A stretch of 64,000 nucleotides of DNA, taken from Primorskyibacter aestuariivivens. GTDB lineage: Bacteria > Pseudomonadota > Alphaproteobacteria > Rhodobacterales > Rhodobacteraceae. A program made the translations under genes and the position numbers. Each line of letters opens with the position of its first letter. The stretch's first letter is position 1. This document shows, in pieces, positions 52,701 through 62,134 of the stretch. Location of the stretch: NCBI RefSeq assembly GCF_028023675.1, contig NZ_JAQIOZ010000009.1, positions 1-64,000 of the forward strand, read 5' to 3'. The notes beneath the pieces were generated by a model. It worked only from the letters and a program-made list of their open reading frames with translations. It had not been told where the DNA came from and searched no databases.

Positions 52701-54602
52701 ATGAGCAAGCCACTTGATCTCATCACCATCGGCCGCTCCTCGGTGGATCTCTACGGCGACCAGATCGGCGGCCGTCTGGAAGATATGGGCAGTTTCGCCA
52801 AGTATATCGGCGGCTCGCCCACCAATATCGCCTGTGGCACCGCGCGGCTGGGCATGAAGTCCGCCGTCATCACCGGCGTCGGGGACGAGCATATGGGCCG
52901 CTATATCCGCGAACAGTTGATGCGCGAAGGGGTGGATGTGACCGGGGTCAAGACCGACCCGGAGCGGCTGACTGCTTTGGTATTGTTGGGCATTCGGGAT
53001 GAGGAGCAGTTTCCGCTGATTTTCTACCGCGAGAACTGCGCCGATATGGGGCTGACGGTGGAGGATATCGACCCGGATTTCATCCGCTCGGCCCGCGCCG
53101 TGGTGGCCACCGGCACGCATCTGAGCCACCCGCAGGTGGAGGCGGCGACGCTCAAGGCGCTGGAGATTGCGCGCGATGCAGGAATGCAAACTGCGCTCGA
53201 CATCGACTACCGCCCGAACCTCTGGGGCGTGGCGGGGCATGGCGACGGCGAAAGCCGGTTTGTCGAAAGCGCGGCGGTAACGGCCAAGCTGCAATCGAGC
53301 CTGCATCTGTTTGACCTGATCGTGGGCACCGAGGAAGAGTTCCATATCGCGGGCGGCTCGACCGACACAATCGCAGCACTGCGCGCGGTGCGGGCAGTGT
53401 CGGACGCGGTGCTAATCTGCAAACGCGGCGCGGCGGGGGCGGCGGCTTTTGAGGGGGTGATCCCTGACAGTCTCGATGACGGCCAGACCGGGCCGGGCTT
53501 TCCAATCGAGGTGTTCAACGTGCTGGGGGCAGGGGACGGGTTCATGTCCGGTCTGCTCAAGGGCTGGCTGGATGGCGAGGATTGGCCCACGGCACTCAAA
53601 TACGCCAATGCCTGCGGCGCTTTCGCGGTGAGCCGCCATGGCTGCACGCCCGCTTACCCAAGCTGGGAGGAGCTTCAGTTCTTCTTTAACCGCGGCATCA
53701 CGCGCCCCGATCTGCGCAATGATGCAGAGCTGGAACAGGTGCATTGGGCGACCAACCGGCACGGGGATTGGTCAAGCGTGAAGACCTTTGCCTTTGATCA
53801 CCGCGCGCAACTGGAAGAGATGGCGGGCTACACGCCCGAGAAGGGCGCGGCGTTCAAGGAACTGTGCCTTGATGCCGCGCTTCAGGTCCAGAACGGGCAG
53901 GGCGGCTTTGGCATCCTCTGCGACAACCGCATCGGGCGCAGCGCCTTGCACCGCGCCACCGGCACGGGCCTCTGGATCGGGCGGCCCACGGAACTTCCCG
54001 GGTCACGCCCTGTGGATTTCGAGCCGGAACTGGGCGAAGACCTTGGCGGATTGCGCGAATGGGCGCGGGAGAATGTGGTCAAGCTGCTGGTCTTCTGCCA
54101 TCCGGACGATGACGACAAGACGCGCAAGATGCAGGTTGCGCGGGTCAAGCGGCTCTTTACCGCCGCGCGGCGCAACGGATTGGAATTCCTGCTGGAAATC
54201 ATCCCGTCCAAGGTGGGGCCGGTGCATGGCGAGACCTCAGCCACGCTGATCGGGATGTTCTATGACGCGGGCATCTATCCCGACTGGTGGAAGCTGGAGC
54301 CGTTCAGGACCGAGACCGCCTGGAGCAACGCGGTGGCAGCAATAGAGCGCAACGACCCGCGCACGCGCGGCATCGTGGTGCTGGGGCTGGACGCGCCCGA
54401 AGCGGAGCTGGCGGCAAGCTTTGCGCTGGCCGCCAAACAACCGCTGGTCAAGGGATTTGCCGTGGGCCGCACGATCTTTGGCGATGCGGCGCGGGCGTGG
54501 ATGCAGGGTGAGATGACGGACGCCGAGGCGGTGGACATGATGGCCACCCGCTACGCGCGTCTCTGCGAGATTTGGGATACGGCACGGGAGGCCGCGACAT
54601 GA
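52701..54602 (+). CDS. iolC: Bifunctional 5-dehydro-2-deoxygluconokinase / DUF2090 (putative aldolase)
   Basis: The protein has 633 residues. The N-terminal PfkB kinase domain (about 1-325) has GRSSVDLYGDQ, the GGSPTNIACGTARLG motif and NVLGAGDGFMSGL with catalytic Asp279. The C-terminal DUF2090 domain (about 340-630) is found fused to IolC in many proteobacteria and has an aldolase-like fold; it may cleave the phosphorylated product (IolJ role), an inference. The gene overlaps iolD by four bases. Confidence 0.93.
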   Translation: MSKPLDLITIGRSSVDLYGDQIGGRLEDMGSFAKYIGGSPTNIACGTARLGMKSAVITGVGDEHMGRYIREQLMREGVDVTGVKTDPERLTALVLLGIRDEEQFPLIFYRENCADMGLTVEDIDPDFIRSARAVVATGTHLSHPQVEAATLKALEIARDAGMQTALDIDYRPNLWGVAGHGDGESRFVESAAVTAKLQSSLHLFDLIVGTEEEFHIAGGSTDTIAALRAVRAVSDAVLICKRGAAGAAAFEGVIPDSLDDGQTGPGFPIEVFNVLGAGDGFMSGLLKGWLDGEDWPTALKYANACGAFAVSRHGCTPAYPSWEELQFFFNRGITRPDLRNDAELEQVHWATNRHGDWSSVKTFAFDHRAQLEEMAGYTPEKGAAFKELCLDAALQVQNGQGGFGILCDNRIGRSALHRATGTGLWIGRPTELPGSRPVDFEPELGEDLGGLREWARENVVKLLVFCHPDDDDKTRKMQVARVKRLFTAARRNGLEFLLEIIPSKVGPVHGETSATLIGMFYDAGIYPDWWKLEPFRTETAWSNAVAAIERNDPRTRGIVVLGLDAPEAELAASFALAAKQPLVKGFAVGRTIFGDAARAWMQGEMTDAEAVDMMATRYARLCEIWDTAREAAT

Positions 54603-56431
54603 CAGACACAATCCGACTGACTGCCGCACAGGCGCTGGTCAAATATATCGCTGCGCAGATGAACGAGGATGGCGATCCATTCATCGCCGGGTGCTGGGCA
54701 ATCTTTGGCCACGGTAACGTGGCCGGGCTGGGCGAGGCGCTTTATGCCGCGCGCGAGGACCTGCCGACCTATCGCGGCCACAACGAACAGACCATGGCCC
54801 ATTGCGCCATCGCCTATGCCAAGCAGCTGCGGCGCAAACGCACCATGGCGGTGACCTCCTCCATCGGGCCGGGCGCGACCAACATGGTGACCGCCGCCGC
54901 ATTGGCGCATGTGAACCGGCTGCCGGTTCTGTTGCTGCCCGGCGATGTGTTTGCCAACCGGGGCCCCGACCCGGTGCTGCAACAGATCGAGAACCCTGCA
55001 GATGGCACGGCGGGCGTGAATGACACGTTCAAGACGGTCAGCCGCTATTTCGACCGGATCACCCGGCCCGAACATCTGCTCACCGCGCTGCCGCGCGCTT
55101 TCCGCACCATGACCGACCCGGCGGAATGCGGCCCGGTCACCCTGTCGCTCTGTCAGGACGTGCAGGCCGAGGCCTATGACTACCCGGTGAGCTTCTTTGA
55201 GCCAAAGACCTGGCGCCCGCGCCGCATCCGACCGGATGAGGTCGAGCTGGCGGCCATGGCCGATCTGGTGAAATCCGCCAAACGCCCGGTGATCGTGGCG
55301 GGGGGCGGGGTGCATTACTCCGGCGCGACCGAGGCGCTGCGCAGTTTTGCCGAGGCGCATAATGTGCCCGTCACCGAGACGCAGGCGGGGAAATCCGCGC
55401 TGCCCTGGGATCATCCGCTGAACCTTGGCCCCATCGGCGTGACCGGCGGCGAACCGGCCAACACGGTCTGCGCCGAGGCGGATCTGGTGCTGGGCGTCGG
55501 CACGCGTTTTCAGGATTTCACCACCGGCAGCTGGGGGCTTTTCGCCAATCCCGAACGCCGCATCGCCTGTCTCAACGTGGCGGCTTATGATGCGGCCAAG
55601 CACAATGCCGCGCCGCTGGTGGCTGATGCCCGTGTCGGGCTTGAGGAACTGGGCGCGGCGCTTGGCGGCCATAGGGCACCGGCAGGTGTGGACGGGCTGA
55701 AATCCGACTGGTTCGGCAAGGTCGATCCGCTGACCGATGCCCCCGCCGATAGTAACCAGCTTCCCACCGACATGCAGGTGGTGGGCGCGGTGCAGCGGCA
55801 GGCGAATGTGAACACCGTCGCCATGTGCGCGGCAGGCACCATGCCGGGCGAGTTGCACAAACTGTGGAAAGCGGGCAAGCCGGGCAGCTATCACATGGAA
55901 TACGGGTTTTCCTGCATGGGCTACGAGATCCCCGGTGCCATGGGAATCAAGATGGCCGAGCCGGAGCGCGACGTCATCTGCTTCACCGGCGACGGCACCT
56001 ATATGATGGCCAATTCCGAGATGGCGACGGCGGCGATGATGGGCATCGATTTTACCGTCGTGGTCACCGACAATCGCGGATTCGGCTGCATCAACCGGCT
56101 GCAAATGGGCACCGGCGGGGCCGAGTTCAACTGCCTGCTGGATCACGCAATCGGTGGCGAGAATTCGAAGATTGACTTTGCCGCCCATGCCGCTGCCATG
56201 GGGGCCACATCGGTCAAGGTCGGCTCCATCGCCGAGTTGGAGGAGGCGCTGGCGAAACGCCACGAGATCAAAGGACCTTATGTGGTCGTCATCGACACCG
56301 ATCCGTACCCCTCGACCGAGCATGGCGGCACATGGTGGGAAGTGGGCGTGCCGGAGGTTTCCGGGCGAGACGAGGTCAGGGCCGCCCGGGCAAAATACGA
56401 GGCCAACAAGGCCACGCAGAGGGCCGATTGA
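54599..56431 (+). CDS. iolD: 3D-(3,5/4)-trihydroxycyclohexane-1,2-dione hydrolase IolD
   Basis: The protein has 610 residues and is a thiamine-diphosphate enzyme that opens the inositol ring to 5-deoxy-glucuronate. The N-terminal domain carries the ThDP glutamate region (TYRGHNEQTMAH), and the C-terminal ThDP/Mg motif is GDGTYMMANSEMATAAMM...VVTDNRGFGCIN. The start at 54599 overlaps the iolC stop (ATGA) and the 3' end shares one base with the iolE start (TGATG). Confidence 0.95.
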   Translation: MTDTIRLTAAQALVKYIAAQMNEDGDPFIAGCWAIFGHGNVAGLGEALYAAREDLPTYRGHNEQTMAHCAIAYAKQLRRKRTMAVTSSIGPGATNMVTAAALAHVNRLPVLLLPGDVFANRGPDPVLQQIENPADGTAGVNDTFKTVSRYFDRITRPEHLLTALPRAFRTMTDPAECGPVTLSLCQDVQAEAYDYPVSFFEPKTWRPRRIRPDEVELAAMADLVKSAKRPVIVAGGGVHYSGATEALRSFAEAHNVPVTETQAGKSALPWDHPLNLGPIGVTGGEPANTVCAEADLVLGVGTRFQDFTTGSWGLFANPERRIACLNVAAYDAAKHNAAPLVADARVGLEELGAALGGHRAPAGVDGLKSDWFGKVDPLTDAPADSNQLPTDMQVVGAVQRQANVNTVAMCAAGTMPGELHKLWKAGKPGSYHMEYGFSCMGYEIPGAMGIKMAEPERDVICFTGDGTYMMANSEMATAAMMGIDFTVVVTDNRGFGCINRLQMGTGGAEFNCLLDHAIGGENSKIDFAAHAAAMGATSVKVGSIAELEEALAKRHEIKGPYVVVIDTDPYPSTEHGGTWWEVGVPEVSGRDEVRAARAKYEANKATQRAD

Positions 56432-57330
56432 TGGGTGTCAAACTCGGCATATCGCTAATCGCCTGGCAGAATGACGACCTGCCCGAGCTGACCGCCGCCT
56501 TCACCACCGAAGGCGCCATGGAGGATGCCGCCGCCATCGGCTACGCGGGCGTCGAGCGCGGGCGGCGTATGCCCGGCGATACAGAGGGGCTGCGCGCCTA
56601 TCTCGACCGCTACGGCGTGTCGCTCTGCGGCGGCTGGTGCTCGGGCAATCTCATGATCAACGATCTGGAGACCGAGAAGGCCGCGATCCGCGCGCAGGTC
56701 GACCAATTCGCGGCGTTGGGCGCGCCCTGCATCGTCTATGCGGAATGCTCCAACACCATTCAGGGCGACCAGACCACCCCGGTCTCGCGCCGCCCCAAGC
56801 TGTCGCGAGATGAGGTCATGGCCTATGCCGCCAAGCTGTCGGAACTGGCCAAATGGAGCGCGGGGCAGGGGGTGCCGATCGCCTATCACCACCATATGGG
56901 GGCGATGGTGCAGGACGCAGAAGATATCGACTGGCTCATGGAGGGGTCATCGGAGGATCTGACGCTTCTTTATGACACCGGGCACCTGCATTTCGCGGGG
57001 GCCGATCCGCTGGCGGTGCTGGACAAATGGGGCCACCGGGTGAGCCATGTGCATGTCAAGGATGTGCGCCAGCCCGTGCTTGACCGGATCCGCGCCGGGG
57101 ATGGCAGTTTCCTTGACGCCGTGGCGGGCGGTGCCTTTACCGTTCCGGGCGACCCGGAAGGCTGCATCGACTTTGCCGCCGTGATCAACCGGCTCAAGGC
57201 GATGGGTTATGACGGCTGGATCGTGGTCGAGGCCGAACAGGACCCGGCGAAAGCGCCGCCCTATGAGTATTCGAAACTGGGCTACGACCATCTGGTCAAA
57301 CTCTGCAGGAATTCGGGGCTTATGCCCTGA
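56431..57330 (+). CDS. iolE: Inosose dehydratase IolE
   Basis: The protein has 299 residues and converts scyllo-inosose to trihydroxycyclohexanedione. It is a TIM-barrel AP-endonuclease-2-like protein with LGISLIAWQNDDLPEL at the N-terminus, and metal residues in YHHHMGAMV, LLYDTGHLHFAG, SHVHVKDVRQP and IVVEAEQDP. The start overlaps the iolD stop by one base. It is the canonical IolE of the window. Confidence 0.93.
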   Translation: MGVKLGISLIAWQNDDLPELTAAFTTEGAMEDAAAIGYAGVERGRRMPGDTEGLRAYLDRYGVSLCGGWCSGNLMINDLETEKAAIRAQVDQFAALGAPCIVYAECSNTIQGDQTTPVSRRPKLSRDEVMAYAAKLSELAKWSAGQGVPIAYHHHMGAMVQDAEDIDWLMEGSSEDLTLLYDTGHLHFAGADPLAVLDKWGHRVSHVHVKDVRQPVLDRIRAGDGSFLDAVAGGAFTVPGDPEGCIDFAAVINRLKAMGYDGWIVVEAEQDPAKAPPYEYSKLGYDHLVKLCRNSGLMP

Positions 57331-57382
57331 TGTCACCGGCCCAAACGGGTCAACACCGCAACCATGAACATCGGAGGTTATC

Positions 57383-58564
57383 ATGGTAGATCAGGAACTT
57401 GGATTTGTCGGCTATTTCGACCGGGAGTCCTGTGATCTGGACGAGTTTAAGGTGTTGACCTCGCAGAACCTCACAGCGGCGGATGTGCCGCATGCCGCCG
57501 AGATCGTGAAGAACGTGCCGATCTATGACATGGCGGCGCTGCGCCCGGCCTTGGACGATCCGGCCAGACGGCGTGCTCTACTGGCCGAATGGGGGCATGT
57601 GTTCCGGTCCTCGGCCGGGGTGATCGCGCTCAAACGCGCCTATGAGGACACCGCGCCCATCGACCGGGCCAGCGAGGTGTTCCGCGAAATCATCGCGGAA
57701 GAACGGGCCAGCGCGGCAGGCAAGGGGGATCACTTCGCCGCCTCTGGTGCCAATGACCGGGTGTGGAATTCGCTGCAAAAGCAGTGCCTCAAGGACCCGG
57801 AAAACTTTGCCCGCTATTTCGGCAACCCGTCGCTTGCCGCGGCCTGCGAGGCGTGGCTGGGTCCGAATTACCAGATGACCGCGCAGGTCAATCAAGTCCG
57901 CCCGGGTGGCAAGGCGCAGACCGCGCATCGCGACTATCACCTTGGCTTCATGAGCGCGGGGCAGGCGGCACGTTACCCGGCCCATGCCCATGAGGTGACG
58001 GCGACGCTCACGTTGCAAGGGGCGGTGGCGCATGTGGACATGCCCATCGAAAGCGGTCCAACCAAGCTCCTGCCGTTTTCCCAGCTCTACGCGCCGGGAT
58101 ACGTTGCGTTCCATGACGAGGCGTTCCGCGATCACTTCGAGGACGCCCATGTGCAGGTGCCATTGGAAAAGGGCGACGCGGTGTTCTTTAACCCGGCGCT
58201 GTTCCACGCGGCGGGCGAGAATCGCAGCACCGATATCGACCGGATGGTCAATCTGCTCCAAGTGTCATCGGCCTTTGGCCGGTCGCTGGAAAACGTGGAT
58301 CGGCGCGCCATGTCCGAAGCGCTCTTGCCCGCGCTGGTCCGGCTCAAGCAAGCGGGCGCGATGAGCGCCGCCGAACTGGACGCCGCCATCGCCGCCTGTG
58401 CCGAGGGCTACCCGTTCCCGACCAATCTGGACACCGATCCGCCGATTGGCGGGCTGGCCCCGCCCAGCATGGCGGCAATGATGCGCGAGGCACTGGAGGA
58501 AGGCTGGACCGAGGCGCAGTTTGCGCAAGCGCTGGCCGACCAACGCGCACGGCAGGCCGCCTGA
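57383..58564 (+). CDS. PhyH-type Fe(II)/2-oxoglutarate dioxygenase in inositol operon
   Basis: The protein has 393 residues of the phytanoyl-CoA dioxygenase family. Iron ligands are His182-x-Asp184 (AHRDYHLGF) and distal His275 (ALFHAAGENRS), with Arg281 a likely 2-oxoglutarate contact. The C-terminal about 90 residues form an additional helical extension. CGGAGG precedes the start. It sits between iolE and iolB on the same strand with gaps of about 50 bp, so it is probably cotranscribed. The substrate is unknown; hydroxylation or O-demethylation of an inositol derivative is an inference. Confidence 0.82.
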   Translation: MVDQELGFVGYFDRESCDLDEFKVLTSQNLTAADVPHAAEIVKNVPIYDMAALRPALDDPARRRALLAEWGHVFRSSAGVIALKRAYEDTAPIDRASEVFREIIAEERASAAGKGDHFAASGANDRVWNSLQKQCLKDPENFARYFGNPSLAAACEAWLGPNYQMTAQVNQVRPGGKAQTAHRDYHLGFMSAGQAARYPAHAHEVTATLTLQGAVAHVDMPIESGPTKLLPFSQLYAPGYVAFHDEAFRDHFEDAHVQVPLEKGDAVFFNPALFHAAGENRSTDIDRMVNLLQVSSAFGRSLENVDRRAMSEALLPALVRLKQAGAMSAAELDAAIAACAEGYPFPTNLDTDPPIGGLAPPSMAAMMREALEEGWTEAQFAQALADQRARQAA

Positions 58565-58617
58565 CCCATCTCCCCCGGCGGGACATTCGCCGTGGGACCC
58601 CATTTACGGAGACCCCA

Positions 58618-59424
58618 ATGCCCGATCTGCTGCGCAAACCCTTTGGCACCCATGGCAAGGTGCATGACATTACGCCGGAAAGCGCCGGGTGGCGCTATGT
58701 GGGCTTTGGCCTCTACCACCTGCGCGCGGGAGATACCGCAGCCGAAGCCACAGGCAACCGCGAGGTGATCCTTGTCATGGTCGAGGGCAAGGCGCGCATC
58801 ACCGGGGCAGGGCAGGACTGGGGCGTTTTGGGTGACCGCATGAACGTGTTTGAGAAGACCCCGCCACATTGCCTTTATCTGCCAAACGCCACCGAGTGGG
58901 AGGCGGTGGCCGAAACCGATTGCGTGATCGCGGTCTGTTCGGCACCGGGCAAGGGCGGGCACGCGCCGCGTCGCATCGGTCCGGACGGCGTCACGCTGAC
59001 CGAACGGGGCAAGGGCGTGAACACGCGCCATATCAACAATATCGCCATGGAAGGCGAGGACTACGCCGACAGCCTACTGGTCACCGAGGTCTTCACCCCG
59101 AACGGCCACTGGTCGTCCTATCCCAGCCACCGCCATGACGAAGACGATTTCCCCCGCATTACCTATCTGGAGGAAACCTATTACCATCGCCTGAACCCCG
59201 GCAGCGGCTTTGGCGTTCAGCGCGTCTATACCGATGACGGGCAGCTTGATGAGACCATGGCCGTCAAGGATGGCGATGTCGTACTCGTCCCGCGTGGCCA
59301 CCATCCCTGTGGTGCACCCTACGGGTTCGAGATGTATTACCTCAACGTCATGGCCGGACCCTTGCGCAAATGGCGCTTCGTGCCCGCGCCCGAGGTCGAA
59401 TGGATCATGGAACGCGACGGATGA
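58618..59424 (+). CDS. iolB: 5-deoxy-glucuronate isomerase, IolB (copy 2)
   Basis: The protein has 268 residues, a KduI/IolB cupin. Metal-ligand histidines are in YPSHRHDEDDFPR, with the C-terminal VLVPRGHHPCGAPYGFEMYYLNVMAGP. It follows iolD and iolE in operon order, so it is probably the main pathway isomerase. The other IolB at 40311-41150 lies in the LacI-palindrome unit. A hairpin follows the stop. Confidence 0.92.
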   Translation: MPDLLRKPFGTHGKVHDITPESAGWRYVGFGLYHLRAGDTAAEATGNREVILVMVEGKARITGAGQDWGVLGDRMNVFEKTPPHCLYLPNATEWEAVAETDCVIAVCSAPGKGGHAPRRIGPDGVTLTERGKGVNTRHINNIAMEGEDYADSLLVTEVFTPNGHWSSYPSHRHDEDDFPRITYLEETYYHRLNPGSGFGVQRVYTDDGQLDETMAVKDGDVVLVPRGHHPCGAPYGFEMYYLNVMAGPLRKWRFVPAPEVEWIMERDG

Positions 59425-59433
59425 TAAGGAGCT

Positions 59434-59466
59434 GACCGGCGGCGCTCCCCATATTCGCCGCCGGTC
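59434..59466. terminator. Hairpin after iolB (probable end of inositol operon)
   Basis: A perfect 11-bp stem (GACCGGCGGCG with CGCCGCCGGTC, 11-base loop) lies nine bases after the iolB stop without a T-run. It lies between the convergent inositol operon and glycerate kinase gene and could terminate either strand. Confidence 0.6.
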
Positions 59467-59611
59467 TAACCTGGCCCATGCTCACGCCGCGTCGGGCAAA
59501 ACGGTCTGTACGCATATTTGGCGCGGCGCGGGGAACCGGGTCTTGCAGTTCAACTCCACCTACAAGTCGCGTAATCAGTATTATGTTATTTAAAGATTTA
59601 TGCAGACGACC

Positions 59612-60898
59612 TCAGCCTTCGCCCGCTCCATTATCTTTAACCAGTATTGCCCTGAAATCATTCACATTTGTCCCCGTCGGCCCCGGCACGAACAGATCGC
59701 CCGCGACATCAAACGCGCCCCAGGCGTCATGGGCCGACAAAACCGCGACCGGATCGGTTCCGGCGGCGCGCATGCGTGTTGCGCTCTGACCTTCGGCAAA
59801 GGCACCCGCATTGTCCTCGGAGCCGTCGATGCCATCCGTGTCTGCAGCCAGAGCCGCGACACCGCCCAAGCCGTCAATCGCCGTGGCAAAGGATAACAGG
59901 AATTCGCTGTTGCGTCCGCCGCGCCCGCCGGTATCCCGGATCGTCACCGTGGTTTCGCCGCCGGACAGGATGACCACGGGCGCTGTAAATGGCCGGTTCC
60001 GTGTGGCCACTTCGCGGGTGATCGCAGCGTGGACCAGCCCCACATCGCGCGCTTCGCCCTCGATGGCGTCCGACAGGATCACGGCGGGCACGCCGCGCCG
60101 TTCTGCCTCTTGCGCGGCGGCTTCCAGCGACAGGCGCGCCGAGGCGATGACCCGTGTTTCGGTATTCGCAAACACAGCATCCTTGGGGTTCGGTGCGCGC
60201 GCTGCTTCGGTCGCCAGATGCGCGGTGATCTGGTCCGGCAAGGCGATTTTATAGGCCTCGATCAGCGCCCGCGCGTCCTCCAGCGTGCTGTGGGATGGCA
60301 CGGTCGGCCCGCTGGCCACCTCCGCCGGATCATCGCCCGGCACATCGGACACCACCAGCGACAGCACCCGTGCGGGGTACGCGGCGGCCGCCAGACGCCC
60401 GCCCTTGATCCCGCTCACATGTTTGCGGATCGCATTCATCACACCAATCGGCGCGCCCGAGCGCAACAGCGCCTCGTTCAGCGCCTGTTCATCGGCAAGG
60501 CCAAGCCCCTCTGGCGGGCTGGCCAACAGCGCCGATCCACCGCCACAGATCAGCGCCACCACCAGATCATCGGATGTCAGGCCGGACGCCGCGTCCATCA
60601 GCGCCGCGCTTGCCGCGAGACCGGCTTCATCCGGTACTGGATGAGCGGCTTCCAACACCCTGATATGTTTGCAGGAAACGGCATATCCGTAACGCGTCAC
60701 GACAACGCCTTCCAGCGGTCCGTCCCAAAGCTCCTCGAACGCTGCGGCCAGTTGCGCCGCACCTTTGCCCGCGCCCACGACGATGATACGCCCCTTGGGC
60801 CGCTCGGGCAGATGCGCGCGCAGCGCCTCTTTCGGGTCCGCCGCCGCAACCGCCGCATCAAAGAGGGAAATAAGGAAATCCCGATCCTGTTCTGTCAT
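59612..60898 (-). CDS. Glycerate 2-kinase (DUF4147/MOFRL family)
   Basis: The protein has 428 residues. The N-terminal DUF4147 domain has VVGAGKGAAQLAAAFE, ALICGGGSALLASPPEGL and MNAIRKHVSGIKGGRLAAAAYPA. The C-terminal MOFRL domain has ILSGGETTVTI, GRNSEFLLSFA and AADTDGIDGSEDNAGAF. These enzymes phosphorylate D-glycerate to 2-phosphoglycerate; some were annotated hydroxypyruvate reductases (TtuD). It lies 27 bases downstream of galM on the same strand, so it is probably cotranscribed. Confidence 0.88.
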   Translation of the reverse strand: MTEQDRDFLISLFDAAVAAADPKEALRAHLPERPKGRIIVVGAGKGAAQLAAAFEELWDGPLEGVVVTRYGYAVSCKHIRVLEAAHPVPDEAGLAASAALMDAASGLTSDDLVVALICGGGSALLASPPEGLGLADEQALNEALLRSGAPIGVMNAIRKHVSGIKGGRLAAAAYPARVLSLVVSDVPGDDPAEVASGPTVPSHSTLEDARALIEAYKIALPDQITAHLATEAARAPNPKDAVFANTETRVIASARLSLEAAAQEAERRGVPAVILSDAIEGEARDVGLVHAAITREVATRNRPFTAPVVILSGGETTVTIRDTGGRGGRNSEFLLSFATAIDGLGGVAALAADTDGIDGSEDNAGAFAEGQSATRMRAAGTDPVAVLSAHDAWGAFDVAGDLFVPGPTGTNVNDFRAILVKDNGAGEG

Positions 60899-60925
60899 GA
60901 TTGCCCTGTGCCTCGCATCCGGAAA

Positions 60926-61918
60926 TCAGCTTGCACGCTTGCGCGCATGGAAACGCGAGACCTGCCGATAGGTCTCACCGGGGCCAAGCGCGATGGAGGG
61001 AAACGCCGCGTGATTAGGCGCATCGGGCCAATGCTGCGGCTCGATCGCGATCCCGGCATAGGGGCCATAGCTGCGCCCGTCATGGCCGGTTTGCGGCTTC
61101 AGGCCCGAACCGTCATAGACTTGCAGCCCGGGCTGGTTCGTCTCGATCAACAATTCGGCCAAAGAGCCGCGCAAGGTGCAGACCCGGCGCAGACCATCGG
61201 CAGGCCGCAGGCAGAAATTGTGATCCAGCAACCCGTCGCCCTCTTCAACCACCTTGCGCATGGTGCGGAAGTCGAACCTCGTCCCGGCCACGGCCTCCGG
61301 CGTGCCCAGCGGGATCAGACGGTCGTCCACCGGCAGGTACGTATCCGCCTCGATCTGCAAGCCATGCTCCGCAACCGGCTCCGGCCCCAGCGTCCAGTAG
61401 CTGTGATGCGCGGGGTTGCAAAAGCTGGCCTGATCGGCGGTGCCCTCGATCTCAAGCCGCAATGCGCCATCGGCATCAAGGCTATAGGTCGCCCGCAGAT
61501 GCACAGGCCCGGGCAACCCGCCTGCCCCGTCCGGATGGCTGCGCAGGAATGTGACGCTGATCTCATCGGCGCTGTCCACAGTCCAATTGCTCAGCGACGT
61601 GCCGCCAAGCCCGCCATGCAGCGCCGTGAAGCCCTTTTCATTGCGTTCCAGCTCGATCCCCCGACCATTCAACGGCGCGCGCCCGTCTGCAATCCGGTTG
61701 GCGATGGGACCGGCGATGCCGCCGAAATGGCGCATGTGATCTGGGTATGGCTCAAACGCCGGATGCCCCAGCACCAATGACTGCGCCACCCCGTCGATGC
61801 GCATATCCTGTAGCGACGCGCCCCAGCTCATCAGACGCGCGGTGGTGCACGCGCGTTCCAGCGTGACGCGCAGGACCGGCGACCCGTCCGGGGCGGTTCC
61901 AAATTGTTCCTGTGTCAT
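60926..61918 (-). CDS. galM: Aldose 1-epimerase (galactose mutarotase)
   Basis: The protein has 330 residues with a beta-sandwich fold. Features are GASLQDMRIDG, GGIAGPIANRIADGR, the catalytic-histidine stretch CNPAHHSYWTLG and GIAIEPQHWPDAPNH with the likely catalytic Glu. It interconverts anomers of hexoses. The start at 61918 is set by GGGGAGA; a much longer frame continuing upstream is antisense to ilvD and not real. It is divergent from ilvD with 216 bp between. Confidence 0.9.
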   Translation of the reverse strand: MTQEQFGTAPDGSPVLRVTLERACTTARLMSWGASLQDMRIDGVAQSLVLGHPAFEPYPDHMRHFGGIAGPIANRIADGRAPLNGRGIELERNEKGFTALHGGLGGTSLSNWTVDSADEISVTFLRSHPDGAGGLPGPVHLRATYSLDADGALRLEIEGTADQASFCNPAHHSYWTLGPEPVAEHGLQIEADTYLPVDDRLIPLGTPEAVAGTRFDFRTMRKVVEEGDGLLDHNFCLRPADGLRRVCTLRGSLAELLIETNQPGLQVYDGSGLKPQTGHDGRSYGPYAGIAIEPQHWPDAPNHAAFPSIALGPGETYRQVSRFHARKRAS

Positions 61919-62134
61919 AAATCGTCTCCCCGCGCGCCTCGTTTTCCCGGCATTTCTGCCTTGGGCGCCTTTGCGCACAGAGTGCCCAGAGGATGGTGGA
62001 AATGGCAAGCCTGCTGGCGCTTGCGCACCGGTGAACACGAACAAGCCACAAAACCCGCCGTTGTGACGTCCTGTTTCCCTTGCGTTTGCCGCGTTAATCC
62101 TTAGGTATTCGCAAAATTCGCCAGGGAGATCATC

